Notes: generated by a model from the sequence alone, not told the origin. Shown: positions 22,947-32,606, counted from the first letter of the stretch. The stretch is 64,000 nucleotides of DNA from Ignavibacteria bacterium (GCA_016873805.1 VGVZ01000007.1:1-64000); one strand, 5' to 3'. Made by a program: numbers and translations.

Positions 22947-24602
22947 ATGCAGACGTTTCGATGGAGTGTCATTCTGTTGATTGCTCTTGCGGTGCAGGGG
23001 AGCGTCGCCCAAACCGTCGTTGAGAAAATCGATACGGCGGCAATCGCGCGAATCAAGAGCGAGGGACTCAACCGCTCGCAGGTCATGGCGTTGATCAGCA
23101 CCATGACCGACGTGCATGGTCCACGACTGACCGGTTCCCCCGAATACAAGCGCGCAGCCGATTGGGCCAAAAAGACGATGGAGTCGTGGGGATTGTCAAA
23201 CGTGCATTTTGAGAAATCTGCGCCAGTTGCTCGCGGATGGACGCTCAAACGATTCGCGATCCACATGACTGAGCCCACAACATCCCCGCTCATCGGTTTT
23301 CCGAAAGCATGGTCCCCCGGAACGAAAGGAGCAGTGAAAAGCAACGTCGTCTACTTCGATGCAAAGACCGAATCCGATCTCGAGAAGTACAAAGGAAAGC
23401 TCAAGGGGGCGTTCGTACTTCTGAATGAGGAACGTGAACTGCTGGCACATTTCTCGCCGGAAGGAGAGCGACTGAGTGATTCGGAGTTGCTCCGACTGGC
23501 AAATGCGGATCTCCCGACCGGTCAACAGCGGAGAGGGATGTTTGGAGATACCGCGGCCATTGCGCGCTTCATGCAAGCGGCGCGCTTCACATCAAAGAAA
23601 ATGGAATTCATCATCAACGAAGGAGCAGCCGCATCACTGGAGATTGCCTCGAAGGGAGATGGAGGAAACATCTTCGTCGCAGGGGCGAGCGTTCCCCAGG
23701 TTGGTGACACGCCGTTCCAACAGCGCATCAATGCCTACGATGCAAATGCACCGAAGATCATTCCGCAAGTCGTTATGGCCCCCGAACACTATAATCGACT
23801 CGTTCGCATGGTGAAGCAAAACGTCAACGTACGGCTCGAGATGGATCTCGGTGTCGCGTTCACAAAAGCAGACTCGTGCTACAACGTCATTGCGGAAATC
23901 CCGGGGACCGATTTGAAGGATGAAATTGTCATGGTCGGCGCGCACTTCGATTCATGGCATGGAGGAACCGGTGCCACGGACAACGCCACCGGTTCGGCTG
24001 TCTGTATGGAAGCCATGCGCATCATCAAGGCCCTGGATCTCAAGCCACGCCGGACAATCCGAATCGGATTGTGGACCGGCGAAGAGCAGGGATTGCACGG
24101 CTCGCGCACACACGTCGCAAAACATTATGCCGAGCGCGAAGCTGCGGGTATGGCACTGTTCACCGGCGGAGGAACAGTGAAGACGAAGCCGGGGCACGAA
24201 AAGTTTTCGGTCTACTTCAACAATGACAATGGAACCGGAAAAGTGCGGGGAATCTACATGCAGGGGAACGAAGCCGCTCGTCCGATCTTCCGCGCATGGC
24301 TTGCACCATTTGCCGAGCTCGGTGCAACGACCGTCACCGCCTCGAATACCAGCGGCACAGACCACATCGCATTCGATGCCGTCGGTTTGCCCGGATTCCA
24401 GTTCATTCAGGATCCGATTGAGTACAGCCCCCGCACACACCATTCGATCATGGATGTCTATGATCGTGTACAGCCGGATGATGTGAAGCAGGCAGCCACT
24501 ATCATGGCGGCGTTCGCATACAACGCGGCGATGAGAGACGGAATATTTCCGCGTAAACCCCTCGCATCACCGAGACCCGCGGCCCCCCCAGCGGGGAGAT
24601 GA
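22947..24602 (+). CDS. Exported M28-family zinc aminopeptidase
   Basis: A 551-residue secreted peptidase. The signal peptide is clear (SVILLIALAVQGSVAQ). A PA-like insert domain lies in the middle, followed by the M28 core: GAHFDSWHGGTGATDNATG (His and Asp zinc ligands), WTGEEQGLHGS (catalytic Glu plus ligand), and a late His in RTHHSIMDVYDRV. M28 enzymes remove N-terminal amino acids from peptides outside the inner membrane. The C-terminal tail is Pro/Ala-rich. ATG 22947 follows ATGGAGGCAAAGCA. It stands alone between the PLP enzyme and a membrane protein gene. Confidence 0.93.
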   Translation: MQTFRWSVILLIALAVQGSVAQTVVEKIDTAAIARIKSEGLNRSQVMALISTMTDVHGPRLTGSPEYKRAADWAKKTMESWGLSNVHFEKSAPVARGWTLKRFAIHMTEPTTSPLIGFPKAWSPGTKGAVKSNVVYFDAKTESDLEKYKGKLKGAFVLLNEERELLAHFSPEGERLSDSELLRLANADLPTGQQRRGMFGDTAAIARFMQAARFTSKKMEFIINEGAAASLEIASKGDGGNIFVAGASVPQVGDTPFQQRINAYDANAPKIIPQVVMAPEHYNRLVRMVKQNVNVRLEMDLGVAFTKADSCYNVIAEIPGTDLKDEIVMVGAHFDSWHGGTGATDNATGSAVCMEAMRIIKALDLKPRRTIRIGLWTGEEQGLHGSRTHVAKHYAEREAAGMALFTGGGTVKTKPGHEKFSVYFNNDNGTGKVRGIYMQGNEAARPIFRAWLAPFAELGATTVTASNTSGTDHIAFDAVGLPGFQFIQDPIEYSPRTHHSIMDVYDRVQPDDVKQAATIMAAFAYNAAMRDGIFPRKPLASPRPAAPPAGR

Positions 24603-24734
24603 GTTCCAGCATCCCGGTTGATCATCAGTCGGGGAATCCCCGCTTCGACAGCCGTTGGGGCGGGGATTTGTGTTTTGATCGGCGTGGTGCTTGCCGATCA
24701 ACCGGATTCTTCGGATTATTCGAAGAGGTCGGTG

Positions 24735-25388
24735 ATGAACAACTCCGTCAAACGGTCAGCAATCTGGATTTCACTCTTCGCGATTGCCTTCGCGTTCATT
24801 GAAGCGGTTGTTGTAGTCTACATCCGCGGAATCTACTACCCTGAGGGCTTCGTCTTTCCCCTGAAGCCGATTGCCGTTCATCATCTCAGCACAGAACTCC
24901 TCCGCGAATTCTCAACACTTCTCGTAATTCTCACGGTCGCTCTCCTTGCCGGGACGACGCGCTGGCAGCGATTTGCGTTCTTCATCATCGTCTTTGGTCT
25001 CTGGGATATCTTCTACTATGTATGGCTCAAGGTCCTGCTCGACTGGCCCGCGGCCGTCCTCGAGTTTGATGTCCTCTTTTTGATCCCTCTGCCATGGATT
25101 GCTCCGGTGCTTGCCCCGATCCTCATCTCAATCCTCCTTATTATCAGCGGGTGCCTCATTATCCGGAAAGAAGTGCGGGAAGGATACTTCAAGCCGGGTC
25201 GACTACCGTGGATACTCTCCATCATAGGTTCGCTCGTGATACTCTATTCGTTCATGCACGATCTTGATGCGACACTCAGATTCCGCATGCCGGGTGAGTA
25301 CGCTTGGACCGTTTTTGCAGTGGGCGTTCTTTTCCTCATCGCCGCAATGGCCAGGGCATTCGTTCCGGCGAAATCACCTCTCACCTAG
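24735..25388 (+). CDS. Conserved hypothetical multi-pass membrane protein
   Basis: About 217 residues with six or so predicted membrane segments: ISLFAIAFAFIEAVVVVYI, LLVILTVALLAGTT, FAFFIIVFGLWDIFYYVWL, PLPWIAPVLAPILISILLII, ILSIIGSLVILYSF and WTVFAVGVLFLIAAMA. Conserved-looking polar residues sit in the loops (Glu in the first helix, WDIFYY in the third), but no transporter or enzyme motif is recognised. ATG 24735 is preferred, with GAGGTCGGTG before it; the frame is open to 24618, which would add 39 poorly coding residues. It starts 132 bp after the M28 peptidase and could be cotranscribed with it. Confidence 0.72.
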   Translation: MNNSVKRSAIWISLFAIAFAFIEAVVVVYIRGIYYPEGFVFPLKPIAVHHLSTELLREFSTLLVILTVALLAGTTRWQRFAFFIIVFGLWDIFYYVWLKVLLDWPAAVLEFDVLFLIPLPWIAPVLAPILISILLIISGCLIIRKEVREGYFKPGRLPWILSIIGSLVILYSFMHDLDATLRFRMPGEYAWTVFAVGVLFLIAAMARAFVPAKSPLT

Positions 25389-25530
25389 TTCCTCGGCGTT
25401 AGAACCTCACCAGTCCCGCCGTTGTTCTCCGAGCCGATGCTCGCCGACTCGCGTGGCAGTAGATCCCTATCGTCTTTCCCCATGAGAGGAACAATGCTGC
25501 CGTCGAGAATGTTGAGGAACACGATCAACA

Positions 25531-26040
25531 ATGCAATCACACGGTGAATACAAAATCCCGAAGAACACGCGCATCGGACACGTGCATCTGAAAGTGGCAG
25601 ACCTTAAGCGTTCGCTCGATTTCTACTGCGGACTACTTGGATTTGAATTGATTGCGACCTATGGTGCCGACGCGGCCTTCATTTCGACTGGCGGGTACCA
25701 TCATCACATCGGATTGAATACGTGGTTCAGCAAGAATGCCCCGGCCGCACCGCAGAACGCGGCGGGATTGTACCATACGGCCATTCTCTATCCCACAAAG
25801 AAAGATCTCGCGATCGTTCTTGAACGGCTCGCGGATGCACGTTACCCGTTGACGGGTGCGTCGGATCACGGAGTCTCGTTAGCCCTTTACCTTGACGATC
25901 CCGACAAGAATGGAGTCGAACTCTATTGGGACAGTCCCGAAGACCAATGGCCTGGAAACCCGGACCGTTCTCTGGCTATGTTTACCGCGCCACTTGATAT
26001 CGACGATTTGATGAAAGAGATCAGGTCAGCAAAAAGCTGA
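25531..26040 (+). CDS. VOC family (glyoxalase / extradiol dioxygenase fold) protein
   Basis: A 169-residue protein with a VOC domain: RIGHVHLKVADLKRSLDFYC at the start (first metal His in the GHVHL region), HHHIGLNTW in the middle, a second half beginning GLYHTAILYPTKKDL, and the terminal ligand Glu in NGVELYWD. This is the ring-cleavage-dioxygenase-like subgroup, similar to CatE-type proteins. The metal and substrate cannot be predicted; glyoxalase, dioxygenase or resistance roles are all known in the fold. It is followed 57 bp later by a YCII-like gene. Confidence 0.85.
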   Translation: MQSHGEYKIPKNTRIGHVHLKVADLKRSLDFYCGLLGFELIATYGADAAFISTGGYHHHIGLNTWFSKNAPAAPQNAAGLYHTAILYPTKKDLAIVLERLADARYPLTGASDHGVSLALYLDDPDKNGVELYWDSPEDQWPGNPDRSLAMFTAPLDIDDLMKEIRSAKS

Positions 26041-26097
26041 TGATCATGCGAGCGGCGGAATTGCAGCACATCCAATTACCGTACAGGAGGATAGACA

Positions 26098-26412
26098 ATG
26101 CCTAACTATATACTTGCATACGATGGTGGAAGAAACGCGAATCCTGAAGAGGGTGCGAAGGGGAAGGAGAAATTTCGAGATTGGCTTATCGGTCTCGGTG
26201 ATGCGGTGGTGAATCCCGGTACCCCGCTCGGAATGTTCAAGACCGTTAGCTCTTCAGGCGTGACGGAGAGCAGCAGCGCAAATCCCCTCACTGGATTCTC
26301 GATCGTGAAGGCAGATACCATGGAAGCGGCTCTTGACATGGCAAGAAAATGTCCGTTTCTGGAGATGGGCACCGTTGAATTTGAACAGCTCACATCACAT
26401 AAAGCAGCATGA
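26098..26412 (+). CDS. YCII-related domain protein
   Basis: A 104-residue protein with the YCII-like ferredoxin fold pattern: MPNYILAYDGG start, KFRDWLIGLGDAVVNPGTPL, TGFSIVKADTMEAALDMARK and CPFLEMGTVEFEQL. Homologues are small and mostly of unknown function, sometimes fused to ECF sigma factors. A strong AGGAGGATAGACA site precedes ATG 26098. It follows the VOC gene closely and is probably cotranscribed. The gene is followed by 468 bp of palindrome-rich intergenic DNA. Confidence 0.82.
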   Translation: MPNYILAYDGGRNANPEEGAKGKEKFRDWLIGLGDAVVNPGTPLGMFKTVSSSGVTESSSANPLTGFSIVKADTMEAALDMARKCPFLEMGTVEFEQLTSHKAA

Positions 26413-26466
26413 AACATACTCAACCAAAACAACTCAAAAACTGTCTTCACTTTCGGGGTTCAGTAC

Positions 26467-26591
26467 ATTCCGGACTTGATCCGGAATCTGACACATGAGA
26501 ATCCCGGAGTCGATCGCGGCTTCGGGATTGTTGTTCCGTGGAGGAGCGCGTTTGTGCTGGGACATGCAGGTGCCGGATCAGGTCCGGCACC
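26467..26591. repeat. Cluster of intergenic CCGGA palindromes
   Basis: ATTCCGGA (26467-26474) pairs with TCCGGAAT (26480-26487), and GGTGCCGGA (26569-26577) pairs with TCCGGCACC (26583-26591). The motif ATTCCGGACTTGATCCGGAA is a widespread REP-like sequence in bacterial intergenic DNA. The 468-bp gap between the YCII gene and the convergent YfhO gene (26413-26880) contains these, a half copy of the GAAGGTTACCTTC family and a long hairpin, but no gene. Confidence 0.6.
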
Positions 26592-26612
26592 ACGAAAAAG
26601 TAGACAGGACCT

Positions 26613-26625
26613 GAAGGTTACCTTC
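26613..26625. repeat. Half copy of the GAAGGTTACCTTC palindrome family
   Basis: The 13-bp palindrome GAAGGTTACCTTC is identical to the left arm of the element inside the ImmA gene (9412-9424). Here it stands alone in the intergenic palindrome cluster. One 13-mer could be coincidence, so membership of the family is tentative. Confidence 0.35.
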
Positions 26626-26661
26626 TGCGGGCCAGATGCATTTCACACCACAGACAGATTT

Positions 26662-26688
26662 CTACTTTCTTTTTGGAAAAGAAAGTAG
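26662..26688. terminator. Bidirectional terminator-like hairpin
   Basis: CTACTTTCTTTT (26662-26673) and AAAAGAAAGTAG (26677-26688) form a perfect 12-bp stem with a 3-nt loop, between the plus-strand YCII gene and the minus-strand YfhO gene that converge here. The stem is A/T-rich and lacks a long T-tract after it, so it may instead be one of the dispersed CTTTCTTTTTGGAAAAGAAAG repeats common in Bacteroidota. Confidence 0.45.
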
Positions 26689-26880
26689 CAAAGAAAACGT
26701 GCCGAAATCGAAACACACAGGAAGACCCTCCAGCCCGCGTCAGGAGGAGACCAATGCTGGCCGAAATTCCGGCACGTGAACATGAGATCAGGCTTGATGA
26801 CAAGTGCGATCTGTGCCGGAATTAAACGCACAGGTGAGAGCGACCCACCGCACCCGCCTCGATTTCGGCATCATCTAATG

Positions 26881-29400
26881 CTACTCTGGCTTTCTGCGTC
26901 TCCGCGCGTACTGCACTCCCGCAAAAACAAATCCTCCGAGGAGCACGATGTTGGTTATGATGCTCAGCGTCTGCCCGAGTCGGAAACTCGTCGATTGGAA
27001 TTTCATCTCCAGGATGTGTTTACCCGGAGGGATACGGATGGCGCGGAAGAGATAGTTCGCGCGATAGACTGGAATTTCATTCCCATCAAGATATGCCTTC
27101 CATCCTTCAGGATAAAACGTCTCGCTCAGGAATAGTAGGTTGTTGCCCGTCGCAATTGCCTCCATCGTCAGATGCTGGATCCCGTAGTCGAGAAATTTGA
27201 CATCCGCTGCCGGGGCCGGCGGTTCGATGTCGATATTCGGATCTTCCAGGAAGTACGTCACATCTCGCGGATCGAAGGCCAGCTCCGCCATGCTCTGAAG
27301 AATCTCGCGTCCTGTCTTCACTTCATACCGATTCACAAAAAAGGCGCGTGGAAGTGCCGAATGAAACAGATAGACTTTTCGCCTCGGTGCATCCATCACC
27401 AAACCCAGAGCAGGATGCGTCATCTCGCGATCGCTCAGGATGTACCGTACGTTCATCAACTGCCACAACAGCGGGTTGTTCACTCCAACCACATCGATCA
27501 TATCCTGATACCATCGCATCTTTGCTCCCTGGTACCCAAACGCACTCTGGATCCTCCAGTAGGCGAGCATATTGCTGTAGGGGGGCTGGCCGTTTTCAAA
27601 TTCGAGCGTCCGGAAGAGCGTTGTGTCTTTTTGGAGGAACCTCACATAGTCGGGGGCCGCGAAGGCTTGCTCCTGCTCCAACCGGCTGTGCGTTTCAACC
27701 GGCTTCATATTAATGCGCCACAAATCCGCGACGACGACGGCAAGAACGATCATGCCGGCGACGAGGAGCGATATGCGCTTGCGCCAGTACAGCAACAGTG
27801 CGCCGACGATAATCAAGAGAAAGAGCGCGGCGAAGAGGATATCCGTGGCAACCGCGCCGGAGACAAATTTTGCCAGCTCCGTCCCTACCTGCGGATTGCC
27901 GTATTTACCGCCAAGAATCTTTGCCGTCTCCTGCAACGGGAGAAACATCTCATAGATCGAAGAGAGAACACTTCGCCCGATAATGCTAAGGAGCAGCACC
28001 ACGCCGAGTCCGAACAGAGCATATTTCCAGCGATTCATCCGCTTCGGTGGAATCGTCGATCTGGCGTCGGCCAGGACCGACGCGAGACCGTACGCCGCGA
28101 GGAGCGGTACGAAAAACTGTACAAGCACCAGGATCATCGATGGAACGCGAAACTTGTTGAAGTACGGAAAGTAGTCGAACATCAGGTTGTAGATCAGCGG
28201 AAATTCTTTTCCAAACGCAATCAGCAGCGAGATGACAATTACGATCCCCGATAGTTGGACAAACGGATCTTTCCGATTCCTCACAAATCCAATAACCGCA
28301 AGAAACAGGATAACAACACCCATGTACTGTGGAGCATCGGTAAACGGTTGCGGACCGAAGTACGTATTCACGCGAATCGGCTGCTGATTCGTGAGTGTGC
28401 CCTGATAGGTGTGCCAGCCGAATCCGTACCACGATGGCACAACAAATGTCATCATCTCTCCCGGAGCGTACGACCAGTTTGTGGCATAGTCGTAATCCAA
28501 TCCCCCCTGCGGAGTTGCCGACTCCTTCCCGGGAGACGCGGGGACAATCGGTCCCGATCCGCGTATCGAATAGGGATTGTATTCCAGAACCGACAAATAC
28601 TTGTCCGAAATCATCGCGAAGGCGAGCCCGGTCGCGACAACAAGGATCCCCGCCGCCCGCAGAGTCCCTTTCCACGTGGTCTGCTTCGTGATAAGGTCGC
28701 GGATCAGGAAGTACACGAGGTACAGTCCAACAGCGAAATAGATATAGAAAATCATCTGAATGTGACTGCCGATGAAGGCAATATGAATCGTCAGCACCAG
28801 CGCAAGGGAGTCGAGAAGATTCCAACGCTCACGAAGGCGTTCAACGAAGAGGAACACATACGGAAAGAATGCCATCACAATCAGCTTTGTGCCGTGGCCG
28901 GCGCTCAGCCAGATGATGATGTACATGGAGAAGACTGCCGCCACGGAAGCAACGACGGAGGGAATCCATTCGCCTGTCTTCCTCAGCGCAAGGAGATACA
29001 CCCCGATGCCCATGATGATGTAGTACACGATCCCCCATCCAACCTGAGTGTCAAACAGACGGCCAAGAATCTCGATTGTCTTCTCAATCGAAAAGCCGAT
29101 GAGGTCAAACACACGTTCCCCCGAAGTGGTGAGACTTCCATAGGAGGGCATTCCACAGAAAATGTAGGGATTCCAGAGAACAAAGATCCCCTGCTCTTTG
29201 GCGTCCTCGAGGAGAGTCGAAAAACTTCGCGGACCGACGTGATCGGGCGAGAGATACACCTTGTCTCCGAAAACGACTTCGCGGAAATAGAAGAGAATCG
29301 AAATGACAAGAATGAATGTCGCAATGAAATGACGGTAGCGGCGAATGAAAGCGGGGAGATCCTGCTTCACGCCGCTCGTGGGGGTTCCTTTGGACTGCAT
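26881..29400 (-). CDS. YfhO family membrane protein
   Basis: An 839-residue multi-pass protein of the YfhO (PF09586) type: an N-terminal GT-C-like region with about ten membrane helices and loops such as VLWNPYIFCGMPSYG, AYGLASVLADAR further on, then a long periplasmic segment and a last helix near the C-terminus (IITNIVLLGGFVFAGVQYAR). The C-terminal segment FYPEGWKAYLDGNEIPVYRA with FRAIRIPPGKHILEM is a YfhO signature. Members are implicated in glycosylation or lipoteichoic-acid modification using polyprenol-linked sugars. It lies at the 3' end of the polysaccharide cluster, 98 bp after the last glycosyltransferase, which suits a role in surface-glycan modification. Confidence 0.88.
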   Translation of the reverse strand: MQSKGTPTSGVKQDLPAFIRRYRHFIATFILVISILFYFREVVFGDKVYLSPDHVGPRSFSTLLEDAKEQGIFVLWNPYIFCGMPSYGSLTTSGERVFDLIGFSIEKTIEILGRLFDTQVGWGIVYYIIMGIGVYLLALRKTGEWIPSVVASVAAVFSMYIIIWLSAGHGTKLIVMAFFPYVFLFVERLRERWNLLDSLALVLTIHIAFIGSHIQMIFYIYFAVGLYLVYFLIRDLITKQTTWKGTLRAAGILVVATGLAFAMISDKYLSVLEYNPYSIRGSGPIVPASPGKESATPQGGLDYDYATNWSYAPGEMMTFVVPSWYGFGWHTYQGTLTNQQPIRVNTYFGPQPFTDAPQYMGVVILFLAVIGFVRNRKDPFVQLSGIVIVISLLIAFGKEFPLIYNLMFDYFPYFNKFRVPSMILVLVQFFVPLLAAYGLASVLADARSTIPPKRMNRWKYALFGLGVVLLLSIIGRSVLSSIYEMFLPLQETAKILGGKYGNPQVGTELAKFVSGAVATDILFAALFLLIIVGALLLYWRKRISLLVAGMIVLAVVVADLWRINMKPVETHSRLEQEQAFAAPDYVRFLQKDTTLFRTLEFENGQPPYSNMLAYWRIQSAFGYQGAKMRWYQDMIDVVGVNNPLLWQLMNVRYILSDREMTHPALGLVMDAPRRKVYLFHSALPRAFFVNRYEVKTGREILQSMAELAFDPRDVTYFLEDPNIDIEPPAPAADVKFLDYGIQHLTMEAIATGNNLLFLSETFYPEGWKAYLDGNEIPVYRANYLFRAIRIPPGKHILEMKFQSTSFRLGQTLSIITNIVLLGGFVFAGVQYARRRRKPE

Positions 29401-29498
29401 GCGCGGTTATCCAGATAGTTGGTGTGTGATGCACTCGATCGTGGTGCCAGATAGAGCTTCACGAGAATATACAAAAAGGTCTTGTGAAAGATCCCCTT

Positions 29499-30647
29499 CT
29501 ATGATCGGGATTTCCGGATCAGGGAGTCGAGCAATGAAAACTTTGCATCCCAATCGTGAGAGCGGGCGAATGCGACCAACCGATGGCGATGCATCGTGTC
29601 GAGTGGATGTTGAAGGAGGTTCTCGAGGTGTTTGACAAATTCGTCATCGTCGCGCGCAACAAAGATAAGATCGTTCAGCGACAGAAGCTCGTCAGAGAAG
29701 AGCGTCGTAATGGTCGGAATGCCGGCGGCCGAGTACTCATAGAGCTTCACCGGATTCACGGATTCGGTGAGGATGGTGCGTTGAAACGGGATGATGGCGA
29801 CATCGAAGTGCTTCATGTACTGCGGGAGCTGCTCGTACTTCCGGAATCCGAGGAACGAGAAGTTTAGTCTTTGTTCCAGTCGGCTCACTTGCCCGGCAAT
29901 CTGAGGATGGGCTCTTCCGATGAATACGAACCGAACATGAGGGACACACGCACATAGGAAATCGACGAGATCGAAATCGATCCAGCTGTACACGGAACCG
30001 ACATATCCGACAATCGGGGAACCTTCGGGCAAATCCCTCGGCCGATCGGCGGCCTCCGGTGAGGCGAATTTGTTGAACTCCACCCCATTGCTTACGAGGT
30101 GAATCTCAGCGTCGCGATGCCGCCGGACCTCTGCTTCGAGCGATCTCGAAGTCACCGTCACGGCATCGGCCCTTCTCACGGCAGAGGCGAATTCTTCCCC
30201 ACAGTGATCCGGCAAATCGACAAATCCAAACGCGTTATCAATATAGTCGAACAGGACGTAAGCAGGGTTGTGGGATGACACGAGATGGGCGAAATGGAAA
30301 TTCTGAATCACGAAGACGGTGTTCGACGAATCTATGCCGAGGGCTCTCAGTGCCCTCCGCAATATCGCATTCTGTAGAAATCGGACAAACCGTCGAAACG
30401 ATGCGATATGACTGAGTGCGTGGGACAGGAATCGGATCCATTTATTGCGCGCGTTGTAGGGAATAACGGGAAGGCTCAGTTGAACGACATTCCGATCGAT
30501 GGACCTTGGTTTCAAGGATGGCCATTGACCGAGGACGATCGGCTCGATCCACAGGACCGTTCCGTTCCGGGCGAAGCGAGACGCGAAGTGGTGCGGCCGC
30601 TGCCACAGATTGTTCCAGGAAATATCCGAGAAGAAAAGAAATGTCAT
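29499..30647 (-). CDS. Glycosyltransferase (TuaH-like, GT-B fold)
   Basis: A 382-residue GT-B enzyme. The opening ISWNNLWQRPHHFASRFA is typical of the TuaH-like group that also contains YpjH-type transferases; the C-terminal domain shows VGYVGSVYSWIDFDLVDFL, VRFVFIGRAHPQIAG and the donor-binding region NPVKLYEYSAAGIPTITT. It probably adds one sugar to the glycan built by this cluster, on the cytoplasmic face. Its start overlaps the stop of the upstream glycosyltransferase by 4 bp. Donor and acceptor sugars cannot be told. Confidence 0.86.
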   Translation of the reverse strand: MTFLFFSDISWNNLWQRPHHFASRFARNGTVLWIEPIVLGQWPSLKPRSIDRNVVQLSLPVIPYNARNKWIRFLSHALSHIASFRRFVRFLQNAILRRALRALGIDSSNTVFVIQNFHFAHLVSSHNPAYVLFDYIDNAFGFVDLPDHCGEEFASAVRRADAVTVTSRSLEAEVRRHRDAEIHLVSNGVEFNKFASPEAADRPRDLPEGSPIVGYVGSVYSWIDFDLVDFLCACVPHVRFVFIGRAHPQIAGQVSRLEQRLNFSFLGFRKYEQLPQYMKHFDVAIIPFQRTILTESVNPVKLYEYSAAGIPTITTLFSDELLSLNDLIFVARDDDEFVKHLENLLQHPLDTMHRHRLVAFARSHDWDAKFSLLDSLIRKSRS

Positions 30648-31765
30648 GCCAGGATCTCTTGATACAGTTCGATCGACTTGCGAATCATGATCCGGTCTGC
30701 AAACTGTTGTTCGACGGTCGTCCGAGCATTGCTGCTCATGCGCATCCGCAGGTCGGGGTTATCGGTCAATGTCACAATGCGTTCTGTCAGCGCGGCGACA
30801 TCTCCCGCATCGATGAGGAATCCATTCTCTCCGTGCGTCACCGCTTCCGGCACGCCGCTGACGCGGGAGGCAATAACCGGGAGGCCGGACGCGAGGGCTT
30901 CGAGAATTCCGATGGGAAATCCCTCGAGGGCGGAGGGGAGAACATACATATCGAAGGCAGAGAGAAACTGAGGAATCTCGGTTGATCGGCCAACCAGATG
31001 GACGTTGTGGAGCCCATGCTCGTTTTTCTGAGCTTCCAGTTGATCGCGCATCGGCCCATCACCGACGACAACAAATTGGATATCCGGGCGCTGCGGGAGG
31101 AGCCGGCGTGCGCATTCAAGCAGCAAGTGAACGCCCTTCTCCTTTGCCAATCGTCCCACGAATCCCACGATCGTCTTTTCCCCATCAACGCTATACCGCT
31201 TTAGAAAACGTGTCCGATCGTGTTTCCTTGTGAACTGTGCAATGTCAATGCCGGAGTGAATGGTTACAAACTTGCGCGCATTCATGAAGGGGAAGTGATC
31301 GATCGTGTATTGCTCGACGAAGCGGGAACAGGCGACAATCCGGTGCGCCAGCATACAATAGAATCCGTAGAGGATCTTTTCGTGGAAGCGGAACCAGTTG
31401 TACATGTTATGAACGGTTTCGACGCATTTTGCTCCGGTGAGCCGACCGACGAGCAATCCGTACCAACACGCATGGTTGTGTACGATGCGCGGCCGCGTCG
31501 TGCGGGCAACTCTCAAGAAGTGAAGGAATCGCAGAAGAGGAATCTTGGATTGTACATGGATCACCCCGACATCGTCAAGGGCGGCGATTTCGTTCGCAAT
31601 CTGTCCCGGATTCAGGCACGCAACCGTGACGCGGTGTCCGGCCCGACTCAGATGCTTCGCATACGTCAGGATGACTTGTTCGACGCCCCCGAAATGGAGG
31701 TTGTTCGTGGTGAGAAGAAAGCTCGATGACGGCAGGGAATGCTTGTTTGTTTCTTCAATCTTCAT
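30644..31765 (-). CDS. Glycosyltransferase family 4 protein
   Basis: A 373-residue GT4 enzyme: LHFGGVEQVILTYAKHLSRA at the N-terminus, VHNMYNWFRFHEKILYG, VGFVGRLAKEKGVHLLLECA at the start of the donor domain and the EX7E region SALEGFPIGILEALASGLPV. It should transfer a sugar from a nucleotide donor during repeat-unit assembly. ATG 31765 is chosen because it leaves an 11-bp overlap with the upstream methyltransferase; the frame is open to 31882, which would overlap by 128 bp. No clear ribosome-binding site decides between them. Confidence 0.88.
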   Translation of the reverse strand: MKIEETNKHSLPSSSFLLTTNNLHFGGVEQVILTYAKHLSRAGHRVTVACLNPGQIANEIAALDDVGVIHVQSKIPLLRFLHFLRVARTTRPRIVHNHACWYGLLVGRLTGAKCVETVHNMYNWFRFHEKILYGFYCMLAHRIVACSRFVEQYTIDHFPFMNARKFVTIHSGIDIAQFTRKHDRTRFLKRYSVDGEKTIVGFVGRLAKEKGVHLLLECARRLLPQRPDIQFVVVGDGPMRDQLEAQKNEHGLHNVHLVGRSTEIPQFLSAFDMYVLPSALEGFPIGILEALASGLPVIASRVSGVPEAVTHGENGFLIDAGDVAALTERIVTLTDNPDLRMRMSSNARTTVEQQFADRIMIRKSIELYQEILA

Positions 31766-32606
31766 TTCGGCAAACGGCGACGATCGTGTACGGTTCGGTG
31801 TTTTCAATCCACGAGCGCACATCACAGCGATGTTCAATGAGGGATCGCGGGAGCCCTGCATCACGATGATTCCCGGAGACATCGTGTTGCTTCTCGGTCT
31901 TCCTCCGTATTCTCCGATACGTCTGAATCATTCGCGCGAAGGCGGGATTCATCAACACCTTGTAATATCGAAATTCGATCCAGTTCGTGCGAAACGCATT
32001 CAGGATGTTCGGCGCGAGAAACTCCTGCCCTCCCCAAAACTCAATCCGGGAATAGTATTGTTCCAGAAGCCGGCGAAACCGCTCGGGGGTGTGCTCACGC
32101 ACATGGTAGGGGTTCCAGGGAATCCTCCGACCGAAGGAATGAAACCGTTTGTTCGGTGTGGAGATGACTAATGATCCGCCCCGCTTCATGACGCGGCGAA
32201 GTTCCTGAAGGAAGAAACGTTCATCGAAAACATGCTCGATCGTTTCAAAGGAAACGACCGTATCGAACGTATGATCGGAAAATGGAAGGACCTTTCCATC
32301 GAGAAGATGGAACCGGAGAGCAGGATGCCGGTATGTTTGCTCTGCCTGCGAGATCGCGTCGCGTGAGACATCGATGCCTGTTGCCGCACGAGCGCCTCCG
32401 CCGCGGGCGATCATATGCGTTCCATATCCGATCCCGCACGCGATATCGAGAACGTTCTTCTCCGCCGTATACGCAAGAGCGAACCGATACCGTCCGAGAT
32501 GAATCAGATCTACGATATCGACGCCTGATTGACCGGCGATGCGGCCGGAGGCAAGATTCTGGTGCAAATCGATGAGCGCTCGCTCTTTGCGTGTCTTCTC
32601 ATCCAT
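31755..32606 (-). CDS. Class I SAM-dependent methyltransferase
   Basis: A 283-residue methyltransferase: motif I VLDIACGIGYGTHMIA, motif II TGIDVSRDAISQA, and FDTVVSFETIEHVFDERFFL with LRRVMKRGGSLVISTPN for motifs III-IV. It belongs to the Methyltransf_11/25 group common in polysaccharide clusters, which methylate sugars or repeat-unit termini. It overlaps the upstream methyltransferase by 8 bp. The C-terminal ~80 residues are Arg/His-rich and not conserved in the fold. Confidence 0.87.
   Translation of the reverse strand: MDEKTRKERALIDLHQNLASGRIAGQSGVDIVDLIHLGRYRFALAYTAEKNVLDIACGIGYGTHMIARGGGARAATGIDVSRDAISQAEQTYRHPALRFHLLDGKVLPFSDHTFDTVVSFETIEHVFDERFFLQELRRVMKRGGSLVISTPNKRFHSFGRRIPWNPYHVREHTPERFRRLLEQYYSRIEFWGGQEFLAPNILNAFRTNWIEFRYYKVLMNPAFARMIQTYRRIRRKTEKQHDVSGNHRDAGLPRSLIEHRCDVRSWIENTEPYTIVAVCRNED

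Noticed and set aside
27172-29418. Long plus-strand open frames opposite the YfhO gene
   Set aside because: They are antisense to a clear membrane-protein gene, contain no motif and have the His/Arg-rich composition of shadow frames.
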